Shown: positions 22,869-32,764 of the stretch, in pieces
Position numbering within the stretch: the stretch's first letter is position 1
How the letters are laid out: each line of letters begins with the position of its first letter
From: Piezodorus guildinii
Lineage: Eukaryota > Arthropoda > Insecta > Hemiptera > Pentatomidae
Reading direction: 5' to 3'
DNA length: 64,000 nucleotides
NCBI GenBank assembly: GCA_023052935.1
Contig: CM041297.1
Span: forward strand, 48,775,917 to 48,839,916
Notes under the pieces: model-generated
The model's database searches: none
Told to the model about the DNA's origin: nothing
What the model saw: only the letters and a program-made list of their open reading frames with translations
Translations under genes and position numbers: made by a program

Positions 22869-22881
22869 AAAATCCTGTCTT
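22869..22881. repeat. right target-site duplication of the 5.6-kb LINE
   Basis: Matches 17233-17245 exactly and follows the poly(A) tract directly, as expected for target-primed reverse transcription. Confidence 0.85.
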
Positions 22882-23439
22882 GATGCCTTCAGCAATCGAA
22901 ATATAGAAATTAAGATCACAAATTTAGTTAATCACAATTTTCAAGGGACAATAAACTTTTTTTTCGTTTAGGTATGGCGTAAATATGTTTTGACGCAAAG
23001 TATTTCTAAATGGCCAGCAGAAATGTGGGACATCAATGCATTCTTCCCTGATGCATATTAGGCCAATGAAAAATCTATCTCAAACCAATCATTTCCTTTT
23101 AAATATAGAATATTTGTATTTTAGGCTCCTTGCTTTAATCTTCGTCTCCATTGGAGTAGTTTAAACACACTGCTTTTAGTTACGTATTTTATTAATCAGT
23201 GACAAGCCATACACATCGTTTGCTATTTTAATTTTAAAACTATGGAACCACTATTTAAGTCTAAATAAGCCGTTTTGAATAGCAATTATTCTGATCTTTA
23301 ATTAAGAAAAATGAAAATCACAGCTTCTCGGAATAATTCTGAATAAGGAGTAAATTAAATAATTCTTTAGACTTGATTCCATAATTATAGAGATGAAAAG
23401 TAATGCATTAAAGATTTTATCTGCCTGTAAGGAATTGAC
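22882..23439. other. unassigned AT-rich stretch
   Basis: Downstream flank of the LINE. 22970-23080 is slightly richer in GC but no frame or repeat is recognised. Confidence 0.3.
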
Positions 23440-23556
23440 AGTATGAAAGTTGGATTTTTTTCGGGTAGAGAGTCCATGGAAGAGTGTTCAGAGATACCAA
23501 AGGTGTTGAGTGAACACAAGAGAGAACTTATAACACTACCTTGTAGTACTCCTACT
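23440..23556 (-). pseudogene. reverse-transcriptase motif-B relic
   Basis: A short minus-strand frame reads VGVLQGSVISSLLCSLNTF, which fits the GVPQGSVLSPLLF motif of LINE RTs. Nothing upstream or downstream is convincing, so only this scrap is claimed; clade unknown. Confidence 0.45.
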
Positions 23557-23739
23557 TAAATAACTGAAGTGAATGTGATTTAAAAATAATAACAAACAAT
23601 TCTAATGTATTGAATTAAAAAATACATATTAATTGAAATTTGCAACAGTATTAAAATTAATACACCAAGTTGATGTTAGTATAAATGAGTCATATAAAGA
23701 AACTGAAGACCTCCAAAAAATTGAATAAATCGGAAGACA

Positions 23740-24390
23740 TCCGCAACTTTTTCATCCAAATCGGCTAACCACTTTATACCATGCGTTTTGCACATTTTTA
23801 CAATTTTCCCAAAAACGGCTTTAACGATTTTGATTAAGCTCGCTATATCGATGTAAAAATGGACGGGGTTTAATATCATGTAGATTTCATTCTGATTGAA
23901 ATAGTCTGACAGGGCTTAAATGGTGATATTTCAACATCTCTTCCTCTAAACTACCTTTAATTTTGTAGTTTTTATGTATTAAATCTAAAAAACAGGTAAA
24001 TATATAAGTTAAACGAATTATATCAGATAACCGACTAAAGGAGTTGACTGCAAAAATATTTTTTTAGTGCAATATTCTGTTTTTCAAATTAAGAACAATA
24101 CACATGTATAATATACAGTTGGAATGCTAAAGATTTTAGAAAAAATATTATTTCATACATACTATAGTAAAAGTTAACGGAGAGTGATAAAAAGCCGATG
24201 AATCAAACTGATTGCCATAGATAATAATATAATGGATTATTTAATAAAACACGTGTTTCTTTTTAAAATGTAATGTAAATAATTCTTTAATAATATATTT
24301 TCGTTTCTAAATTTGTTTAAAAATTCTTAGAAGTGATATTAATAATCGAGGTAAGTGAAAGTCGTGTGTTACGCGCACCAGATTTTTATT
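23740..24390 (-). repeat. rep-B copy, minus orientation
   Basis: Reads as the reverse complement of rep-B from its middle (CTTTTTCATC, CTTTATACCATGCG, CGGCTTTAACGATTTTGATTAAG, GACAGGGCTTAAATG) to its CTGGTGCG terminus at 24378-24386 (plus-strand CGCGCACCAG), followed by ATTTTTA. The other terminus is absent. Its uninterrupted sequence near 24275-24310 serves as the empty site for the rep-A insertion at 37.6 kb. Confidence 0.8.
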
Positions 24391-24569
24391 GCTGGATAAA
24401 CGAATATTTAAGTCGGATTATAGAAACTCATGTACCCTTTGATAGTAATGAACTGGAAAAAGAAAAAGTACCTGTAATTGAAAAAATATTCTAGCTGTGT
24501 GTTAGTGATATCTTGGAGAGCTGTAAACTATTATATTTAAGAAAAAAGAACTATAATATAATTACTAAT

Positions 24570-25894
24570 AATTGAGACGTTGTTTTCCAAAAGGTACTAA
24601 AGGACATTTTTTTTTAAAGTTGATATTTTCACATTTGTATTCTAATAGTTTAGTTTTATCTAAATCCGTCATCAAATTTTATCTAAAAAACATAAAAATC
24701 CTTTAAAAAAGTATTTAAAAACTGCATTTCATTCCAAAAGGTACTAAATCCACATTTTATTTTATTCCAAAAGGTACTATATCCACGTTTCGTTCCAAAA
24801 CGTACTATATCCTCTGTAAACAGAAATAATCTTTCCTTTAATTTCCTTCCAAAAGGTGCTATATTTCCTACTATACCACAGATGCATCTAATCCCGTAAT
24901 ATATCACCATTAATTTATTGTTTTCATCATTTTATGCATTTTTATTGTTCATTTAGCACGTCTTGAATCACCACTATTATTTTGATCTCTCGTTTTAACC
25001 TAATAATCAGTTTTTAGGCTATTTGAAACAGTTTAGCGTCGCTTTGGTTCTCATAGGTTGTCAATTAAATTTTTTTTTTTTTTATAGTATTTTTTCTTGC
25101 AGCAACATAAATTTAGTTTGAAAATTTTCAGAAACGCACATTTAAGTAGAATGATGGTATTTGATGCAACAAATAGTTGGAATTAGCTTTCCACGAACTT
25201 GCTAAATATGTGAAGAAATCCGTGCCTGGTCTAACTTAGTTGTAGATTTTTTTATGTAAAATAAAAGCTCAAAAGTTATTATTTATCAGTATCTATGGTT
25301 AAATATTGTTTACACGTAGTTAATAATATAGTTAAATTTGCTAAATTCATACAAGTAGTAAATAAAAGTTCAAAACAAACTTCATAATTCACTTTCATTC
25401 ACTTTCTTATTATAGTGCCATAAATAAATAAATTGTCCTTTAAATATTCACATTCTTTATAAATAATAGATAATTAATGCAATTAACCAACAAAGAAAGA
25501 AATTTCTCAGAGGGAGAATAAGGAAATATAGATAACTTAGTAATTAACGATATAAAGACGTCAGTTATCACTAATGTTGTATCAGGTTATAGTGACTGTT
25601 ACCAACTTATCTCGTGTTATATTCTTTCAAAAAGTACTATATCCCTTTTAATTCTATCCAAAAAGTATATCCATGTTTCGTTCCAAAAAGTACTATATCC
25701 ATATTATATTGTTTAAAGTCATCGGAAGAGTACAATAATTTGGAAAAATGAGTTGGACAAAAATGAACTTTTGATTTTAATTAAAAAAATAATCACGTAA
25801 ATTGGTCCAATAATAAATCAATGACAGATTTTTGCGTTTCCTGTAAAATTTTCTAAATTGGATATAGTACCTTTTGGAAATCAACGTCTCAATT
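24570..25894. mobile_element. rep-A copy 1: TIR transposon-like element, AATT duplications
   Basis: Terminal inverted repeats GAGACGTTGTTTTCCAAAAGG (24574) and its reverse CCTTTTGGAAATCAACGTCTC (ending 25890), flanked by AATT on each side (24570-24573, 25891-25894). Element length 1317 bp. Both subterminal regions carry repeats of CCAAAAGGTACTATATCC (near 24585, 24757, 24770-24790, 24797, 24850 left; 25627, 25660, 25683, 25862 right). No transposase frame. The GAG terminus and 4-bp duplication would fit a non-autonomous Sola-type element, but the superfamily is a guess. Confidence 0.85.
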
Positions 25895-26116
25895 GTTAAC
25901 TAGACTAGAGGACATAAAGTATTGTAGGAAGGAAGGACGGGTTACAGAATTAGCAGAACCTCCAAGAGCTGACCTCCGCAGCCAGCCTACATTCTTAGTA
26001 GTTTTACTGCTTCCTTCTTTCTCTCTGTCTTAATGCTAATATTACTTTTCTTGTATTACTCCTGACCCTAAAACAACATTAGGTTTAAGAAAGTACCATA
26101 AGAAAACAAAAACATA

Positions 26117-27050
26117 AGGTGCGCGGAGCACACGAATATCACTTACATCCGTAGTTAATATAAACAACTTTTAAATAAAGTTTAACTTTAAGTTCACCCA
26201 GTGGTAGCACTTAAATGTCAATATTTAATTTAGTATGTCTCGAGGCCATCGTCTTTTCAATCGCCTTGGAGGGTTGTCAGGAATAGATGGGAATGATAAG
26301 TTGTGCACAAGAGGATTCATGTCGGTCGGGAGTTTGGAATTAAAAGAGGCATATCTGTTTTAGGATAGATCTACAACAAATAGGATATTTAGCTAATTAT
26401 GGATGATTTTATTCGTAAAGAAATAAGGAGCATTTAGGATTTTGCGAATGATTTTGGATTGTAAGGATTGATTGCGAGAGGAATTAGATGGTTTAGTAGA
26501 GCCCCAAAGCTCGATTCCATATGTCCAGATGGGTCTCATGATGATAACATAAATGAGCTTTTTGTAATAAATTGGAAGTTTTGAACGTTTGTCGAGTAAG
26601 TGTTGTAGTAATCGGTATCTATGGGCCGTTTCTTGTTGTTTAAGTCTGGTATGAGGATTCCATGTAAGACGGTATTATTAAAGGACACAGTGGGGCAGGA
26701 AGTCATCGGTTAGCGACGAAGGGTAAAGGTAATTTGGTGGGAATTTCTAGGATTAATAAAAAAAGTTAATGTTAAAAAAGGGCTAAAAAATCACATTGAG
26801 TTTCAATGGATTAAATAATCTAACAACGGAAAACATTTTACAGCAATTACTTACTTCTGTCCGCTTTTTGTCACTTTCCTTTGCCTTATACAAATTCGTA
26901 TATAATATAATATTTTTTTCTAAAATTTTCAGCTATTAAACTGTTAATTATACCTCTATATTACAGTTCTTATGTTCGAAAAAGAAATTAGCTTAAAAAA
27001 TATGTTTGGACTTTCCCCTTAAGATGGGTATCGAATTATTTCATCTTGTA
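26117..27050 (+). repeat. rep-B copy, plus orientation, split by a Jockey fragment
   Basis: Left terminus GGTGCGCGGAGCACACG and TATCACTTACATCCG at 26119-26155, continuing to about 26192. It resumes at 26753 (AGTTAATG...CACATTGAGTTTC) and runs through TTTTCAGCTATTAAACTG, CTCTATATTACAGTTCTTATG and GGTATCGAATTATTTC. It ends abruptly at about 27050, where an oppositely oriented rep-B piece begins. Confidence 0.75.
26193..26752 (-). pseudogene. Jockey-clade LINE fragment, inserted in rep-B
   Basis: Minus-strand match to the Jockey RT C-terminus and 3'UTR: on the plus strand TCTCGAGGCCATCGTCTTTTC, GATTGTAAGGATTGATTGC, TAGTAGAGCCCCAAAGCTC and GAGTAAGTGTTGTAG line up with 29390-29770. The 3'UTR hairpin is degenerate (CTACC-ACTG-GGTGA). 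Old, multiply frameshifted. Confidence 0.75.
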
Positions 27051-27054
27051 TACT

Positions 27055-27480
27055 AAACCGTTTTGTAAACCATTTAATCAAGCCACTTTCTGCCATGCAT
27101 TTTGCACCTTTTTACAATTTTCTCAAAGACGGCTAATAGGATTTCAATTAAGCTGAGTATGTCGGTGTAAAATTTGTTGGGTTATAATATAATGTGATTT
27201 TTATTCGGCTTAAAAAAGTCTGACTCCCTTAAATGCCGAGTTTATGAATTTTCTTCCTCTAATTTGCATTTTATTTTGCTTATTCTAAAATATTAACCAT
27301 ATAATTTTATTAGCATTTATAAACAACAAATAGATAATCAAGTTAAAAACAAATTATTAACAAACTAAAGGAGGAAAAAGAAAAAATATTTTTTAAATGT
27401 TTTGATTTCCAGCGCACATATTCCCATATACAGTGTTATGATATTAAGAACTAATTGAAGAGATTAAAGAAATTGTTTTT
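27055..27480 (-). repeat. rep-B fragment, minus orientation, abutting the previous copy
   Basis: Reverse-complement rep-B middle region: CTGCCATGCATTTTGCACC, TCTCAAAGACGGC, AATTAAGCTGAGTATGTCGG, AACTAAAGGAGGAAAAAG. No terminus is visible. Together with 26117-27050 it makes an opposed pair. Confidence 0.65.
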
Positions 27481-28302
27481 AGGGTCAAACTACTTTAGTG
27501 GATATCACAGTTGTTAATTAATACATATAGTTTAGAGTCTGCTTTATTTTTCATAAATTATTTACTTTTCTAAAACTGACATATTTTTAGCATAATGTAT
27601 GATTATTGTAAAATACCATTTACTATATACCCAAATTCCGACAGCATGGCTCAATATTTAAAAAATAACTTATCAAGCATACATGGTAAAGTCGTTTAAA
27701 TTTATAAATATTTTTTATATTTCATGGGGATGTTCAGTACTAGACCGCTGATTCATTTAAATCTATTATACCATTAATAACTTAATATTTTCGTAAATTG
27801 ATTTATAAATTGTAATATTTGGCTTCCATTATTTTCGAATCCTTTTTAGGTATTCAAGTTACTCTGTCTAGAGAGTTGTGCAGTTTAAATTATATAGAAT
27901 TATAGTTTTTGAGACCTAATATATAAAAGTAACCTTCAAACGAAGCCGTGGGTGTTGGCCTGCGGTAATATCACAACCGATATTGGAAGTGTGGTCTAAG
28001 TGACCTCAGTTTGTCGGTCATCCATGCCCAGATATGGTGAAGATGGGCTGTATATATCATGCTATTATCTGGATATTTCGGAAGATGAATGGTTATACCG
28101 TCATCTAGTAATGACAGGTAGTACTACGTACTTAACAACAGTGCATGACGCAGAACTATCAGGAATATTAGCGTATAACCGAACAAAAAAACAAAACCAA
28201 AAAATATGACATCTTATGCAAAAATAGATTTTTTTAAGATCATATCTATTGAATGACTGCAGCAGATATTATTAATATTCATGTACAGATATTAAGAATA
28301 CA
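27481..28302. other. unassigned; small frame at 28000-28209
   Basis: Mostly AT-rich. 27940-28200 is less AT-rich and has a 69-codon frame opened by GTG with balanced composition (GEDGLYISCYYLDISEDEWL), but there is no family likeness and no upstream support, so I do not call a gene. Confidence 0.3.
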
Positions 28303-28730
28303 ATGATAAAAAAATTTTATGGAAAAATTAAAATATCACACGATGTCAACATATTGTTTTCTATTTTTATTTTCTAAAATTCACTGTCATTCATTTTACA
28401 CTGTCAGGTAATGAATGAAAGAAACCATTAAATTTGTAAAACATCGCCAAAATTCATTTTTATATTTATGGACTGAACTTAAGTTAAAAAACGTGTATTA
28501 TCAACAGTCATATACTAATATCAAAATAAAAATGTTGAAACAAACATAAAGTGAAAAAAGGATTTTAAGGAGAAATTAAAATACCAGAGGATACCCACAC
28601 ATCATTTACTGTTTTTATTTTTTTTTTAATTCACTGTCATTCAGTTTGCTTTATCACGGCATGATTAAAAAAAATTAATTCTCAAAAGGTCACCAAAATA
28701 TTTTCAATTCGTCTCTATGGACAATAATAA
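28303..28730 (+). repeat. diverged direct duplication, period about 250 bp
   Basis: Two units share GAAAAATTAAAATA/GAGAAATTAAAATA, then (about 45 bp on) ATTCACTGTCATTCA, then (about 65 bp on) TCGCCAAAATTCATTTT/TCACCAAAATATTTTC and TATGGAC. Their offset is about 250 bp. Non-coding; origin unknown. Confidence 0.55.
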
Positions 28731-28847
28731 TATTGTTACAAGATCACATTCATACAACATTTTCTGTACAAACAAAAGGAAAGTCAAAATACATAAAATA
28801 AAATATAATAAATAAAGGTACATAATAACAAAATTTATAAATTAAAC

Positions 28848-28854
28848 AAATACT

Positions 28855-28913
<59 letters not shown>

Positions 28914-29120
28914 CTTACCCTCTGGTTTTATTTTCGAACAAAATACAAATACAAATATAATATGTATAGCTGTCAGATTTGTCCTTCTGTTACCCGGAGG
29001 TATTCTAAAGAGGATTGCTATATGCGCTGGATGCACTAGTAATCTTTCAAGGGCTTCTTCTAAGCCTTTATTTATCCATTGCAAAATGGGAGGGACCATT
29101 CTTCAGGGTTAAATACTAGG
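28848..29120 (-). mobile_element. 5'-truncated I-group-like LINE 3' end with poly(A) and 10-bp target-site duplication
   Basis: AAATACTAGG flanks the insert on both sides (28848-28857, 29111-29120). On the minus strand the 253-bp insert begins AGAATGGTCCCTCCC and ends in an uninterrupted A56 (T run 28858-28913). It encodes INKGLEEALERLLVHPAHIA, which resembles the final residues of I/R1-group ORF2 proteins. A long pure tail and intact duplication indicate a recent insertion. Confidence 0.75.
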
Positions 29121-29242
29121 TTAACAAATACATGAATAAATGATGAAAACATTCATACTTATTAACCGAGAATAAATATTGAACAACAATAAAGTCACGT
29201 TTCTATCTCACCATACCATGTTTTTATTTCGAATTTTAAAAT

Positions 29243-30159
29243 ATATAACTATTTTTTTAAATTCTTTTATTGAAATTTACAACTGTACAATTTACTTAGT
29301 ACAATAAGTAAATGGGCTAAAACAGACCATAGGCTTGAAAAAGACATGAGAAGAATCTACCCTGCGGTAGCACTTCAATGATTATTTGTTCAGCAGGTCT
29401 CGATGCCACCGTCTTTTCAGACGCCTCGGTGGATTATCGGGAATATATGTCGATGAGAGGATGCGGACAAGCGGGGTTGTATGGGCGGGTAATTTGGAAT
29501 GAAAGGAGGTGTATCATTTTTGAGCGATTTCTGTAACTAATGGGATATTTAGGTCTCTATGGATGAGTTTGTTGGTAACAAAGTAAGGAGCGTTTAGGAT
29601 TTGTCGAAGGATTTTGGATTACAAGGATTGGATGCGGGAGGTATTCGATCGTTTAGTGGAGCCCCATAGCTCTATGCCATAAGTCCAGTTAGGTCTAATA
29701 ATGGTTGTGTAAAGGAGTTTTTTGAAGTAAAGAGGGAGTTTTGATCGTTTGTCAAGTAAGTGTTTTAATAGTCGATATCTACGAGCAGTTTCCTGTCGTT
29801 TAAGTCTTGTATGAGGATTCCATGTCAGACGTTTGTCAAGATGAAGTCCAAGGTATTTGTTCTACAGTGATGAGTGGGGTATGATTAAAGGAAACAACTG
29901 GACAGGAAGTCGTAGGTTTATGTCGTAGAGTGAAGGTGATTTGGTGGGATTTATTAGGATTTATTTTGATTCTCCAATTGTGACACCATTCTGCAATGGC
30001 GGATAAATGGTTCTGTAGGACTTGGGAAGCAACAATAGGATCATTATTTACGGATAGCACACATGTGTCATCAGCGTAAGTAGAGAGGAAAGTGCTTGGA
30101 TGGATAGGGATATCAGCTGTATACACCGTGTAGATGATTGGGCCTAGGATATAACTATT
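29243..30159 (-). mobile_element. Jockey-clade LINE, 5'-truncated, 11-bp target-site duplication
   Basis: ATATAACTATT occurs at 29243-29253 and 30149-30159. The 895-bp insert between them on the minus strand starts inside the RT at LGPIIYTVYTADIP, continues with TYADDTCVLSVNND (catalytic YADD), AIAEWCHNWRIKINPNKS and HQITFTLRHKPTTSCPVV, then stops (30126-29836 as the longest frame). The remainder is the frameshifted C-terminus and 3'UTR with the perfect hairpin CTACC-GCAG-GGTAG (29357-29370) and TACAGTTGTAAAT end. The fragment is dead. Confidence 0.9.
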
Positions 30160-30816
30160 AAGTTTGCAAATAACAAACCAAATAAATTACTAAGTGCATA
30201 AAATTACAGTAGGTAAAACAAATACAATCTAAATAATTATTTTATATTACAACTATAACCAAATAAAATGTATTTATTTAAGTACTACCGAATCGTTTGT
30301 TAAAAATTGAGAGAAAAAAAAGCATCGTTGCATTAACTCAACCTTAAATAGTTTCATTAAAATCTAACACACTTTAATAAATTATTCTTAAAAAAAAATA
30401 AACTTAAAATTTAACAGGTTCAACAATGTTAATTGCGGTCTCTTTAGATTTGTTCGTTATTGTAATGTTTTTTTAGTTTTCTTTCCTTACACGGTAACCC
30501 CACATAAGGACCGTTTATTATAACATCATGTTCCATACCTTAATGGTATATTACATGAATGATAATATGATTACATTAATTTACAAATGAAAGTAGTTTT
30601 GCATTTAACAATTATTACAGATAATTGTAGTGTTTACTAATTATTTTAAGTATATCTTATAAAATCTTATTTATATTTAATATTATGGCAGGAATTCGAG
30701 AGTAATAAAATCTCGAATATTTTTTTTAAAAAGAGCACATATTTAATGACTGACTTAGTAATTAATATCATTTGTTTTCTCTTCAAATTGATATAGATTT
30801 ATTTATATTTTTATTA
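30160..30816. other. unassigned AT-rich stretch
   Basis: Very AT-rich, with no frame or repeat recognised. Confidence 0.3.
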
Positions 30817-31022
30817 ATATTTTTCCTCCGCCGAGGCGTCTGAAAAGAAGATGGCCTCGAGACCTTCTTGTGTAGATTCACTACTAGAGTGCTGCCAATG
30901 GGCAGTTTCTCTTCATGTTTTTTTCATGTGTATTATCATTGTAGCCTATTTACTTGATGTATGAATATACAGTTGTAAATTTCAATAAATGAATTTAAAA
31001 AAAAATATATATATATTTTTCC
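30817..31022 (+). mobile_element. Jockey LINE 3'-end stub with 10-bp target-site duplication
   Basis: ATATTTTTCC at 30817-30826 and 31013-31022 flanks a 186-bp insert. It holds only the last coding segment (CCGAGGCGTCTGAAAAGAAGATGG), the 3'UTR with hairpin CTGCC-AATG-GGCAG (30892-30905), TACAGTTGTAAATTTCAATAAAT and an A-tail. A typical extreme 5' truncation. Confidence 0.85.
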
Positions 31023-31118
31023 AACTAAAAATATATTGTTTTTTTTTTTGTAGCGTTGGAAGTATTTTTTTATAATATTTTTAGGTAAATTAAAATATAA
31101 ATACAACGAATTTGGAAC

Positions 31119-31283
31119 ATGGTAGTTCAAACGTTAAAAAAAGCTCTGGAAAATATTCCAACCGAATCGGTATTCGATATTGGACACCTTACTTTATTAT
31201 TAAAGGTTCCTCTTGAGATTGTTCGGGTTATTACTCTTCCAGCCCATGAACATTTAAAAAAAAAAAAATGTTTAACTATTTGA
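31119..31283 (+). CDS. unexplained 54-residue reading frame (hypothetical)
   Basis: ATG at 31119, TGA at 31281-31283. The peptide starts MVVQTLKKALENIPTESVFD and continues IGHLTLLLKVPLEIVRV before a lysine run encoded by an A12 tract. Composition is balanced and base content clearly less AT-rich than the flanks, which is unusual here. No similarity recognised, no promoter or splice context evident. Could be a relic of a transposon frame, a small exon or chance. Confidence 0.2.
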   Translation: MVVQTLKKALENIPTESVFDIGHLTLLLKVPLEIVRVITLPAHEHLKKKKCLTI

Positions 31284-32234
31284 GGTTCAGATTGATTTTT
31301 ACATTTATTAGGTTAGGCGATATAGAATAACATCATTAAAAACTCAGTTAAATGTTTTTTAAATTTAAAAACTTCTTCAATAGCAATTAACGAAATTATC
31401 AACGAATATAATTTCCTTTGGTTTATTTTAATATTATTTTATAACGAATACGAAATAACATCATATATAAAAGATGTTAGTCTATCTATTATACTAATCC
31501 CGTAGAAGACCTATATTTTTTATATTATGTCGTGTAAATCTGATATAAATCATGAAAACGGTGCCAAGGCAGAATTTAATAATTCCACATTTATATAGTT
31601 TTCACATTTTTCCTTTTTTCACAATTATCATCAATTTATTAGTAATATTTATGATACGATAAATTTGTGAGAAAATTTTAAAATCATTACTAGATATTTA
31701 TTTCATAAATTCCGGTAAGTAGCAGTATTTTATATTATTTCGAGATTAATAACAGTAAACATTTTCAACATTTATTTATTTGAATTTAGGGAAATATCTC
31801 ATATGAATGCAGTTCGTCATTTTTTATGATAAAAAGTTATAAAAATTATGTTAAATATTATAATAAAAGGTTTGTACAAAAACATCAAAAAGAAAAAAAA
31901 AAGATTAAGCTTGAAAAAAAATTGTTTTCAAATGAGAAAAAACATAAACTGTTATTTTTTAACACACTTTTTCGCACCGCAAAAAGAAAAAAGGAAAAAA
32001 AAAAAGGATAATAGGTATACTAACAGTCGAAGTGTAATAATAATGTTTTTTAACATCACATATACAACTATTCAGCAAAATGTTTCTGCTTTAATATTAT
32101 TTTAAATGTACATATATCCCCCATAGTATAATATCGTTATTTTTAATTTTTATTACATGTGATCTGTATGAGTAAATAAATTAATTTTTAGGTTCTTTTT
32201 AAATAAAAAGCGATCCATATTTTATAATTAACAA
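31284..32234. other. unassigned AT-rich stretch
   Basis: Lysine-rich frames at 31826-32105 come from A-runs and are artefacts. Nothing else recognised. Confidence 0.35.
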
Positions 32235-32764
32235 TCCTTTTATTCCTTTTTTTTCTCTCTCCTACGTTTCGGTCTTTGCCATTTTCAAGCATCTTACGAA
32301 CAACATTAATTTTAAAATTAAAAGATAACCAACATTTAATTTTCACACTGTTATAAAACATTTAATACATACCTCTAATCAGTCCTGTATATTGTATATA
32401 TAAAAATATATATTGTCACATTATAAAAAATACATACTTGAAACCAGCCTTTTCAGCTTTTTATTGTCTATTGGACTAAGGTAATATATCATTTCACTTT
32501 TAACAGAATATGATCTTAAAAACATTATTTTTTGCTTATCGTTACTTAGAACGTAATCATGTAAAAAAATATATCAAATTACAATTAAATTAATATTTTT
32601 ATATACATTGTTTATAAATATAAGCTGGAAAGGCTGGTTTCAGCCTAAAGTATATATTTTTTATGATGTGACAATATATATTTCTATATATGCAATATAC
32701 AGGACTGATTAAAGGTATGTAAAATGTTTATAACAGCGTGAAAACTAAATGTTACTTATATTTT

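Larger units (their letters stand above)
17246..22872 (+). mobile_element. R1/LOA-like non-LTR retrotransposon, full length, with target-site duplication and poly(A)
   Basis: About 5.6 kb of sharply higher GC than its surroundings, bounded by the direct repeat AAAATCCTGTCTT (17233-17245 and 22869-22881). It contains a ~425-bp 5'UTR, ORF1, a TAATG overlap, ORF2 with APE endonuclease, RT, RNase H and CCHC finger, a ~60-bp 3'UTR and A27 (22846-22872). RNase H behind the RT and a CX2CX8HX4C finger place it in the I/R1/LOA assemblage; the exact clade is undecided. Completeness, an exact duplication and a pure A-tail suggest a fairly recent insertion, yet four single-nucleotide-type frameshifts disable it. 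Confidence 0.93.

Noticed and set aside
17246..22872. R1-type insertion in 28S rDNA
   Set aside because: Flanks are AT-rich non-ribosomal sequence with a 13-bp duplication, so this is not a site-specific rDNA insertion.
24740..24880. Regularly spaced CCAAAAGGTACTATATCC repeats as a CRISPR array
   Set aside because: Spacing is irregular, repeats diverge, the context is a TIR element in a eukaryotic genome.
28000..28209. 69-codon frame
   Set aside because: Opens at GTG, not ATG, and has no family likeness; kept only as a remark in the unassigned entry.
31826..32105. Two lysine-rich frames
   Set aside because: A-rich low complexity; no motif and no supporting context.
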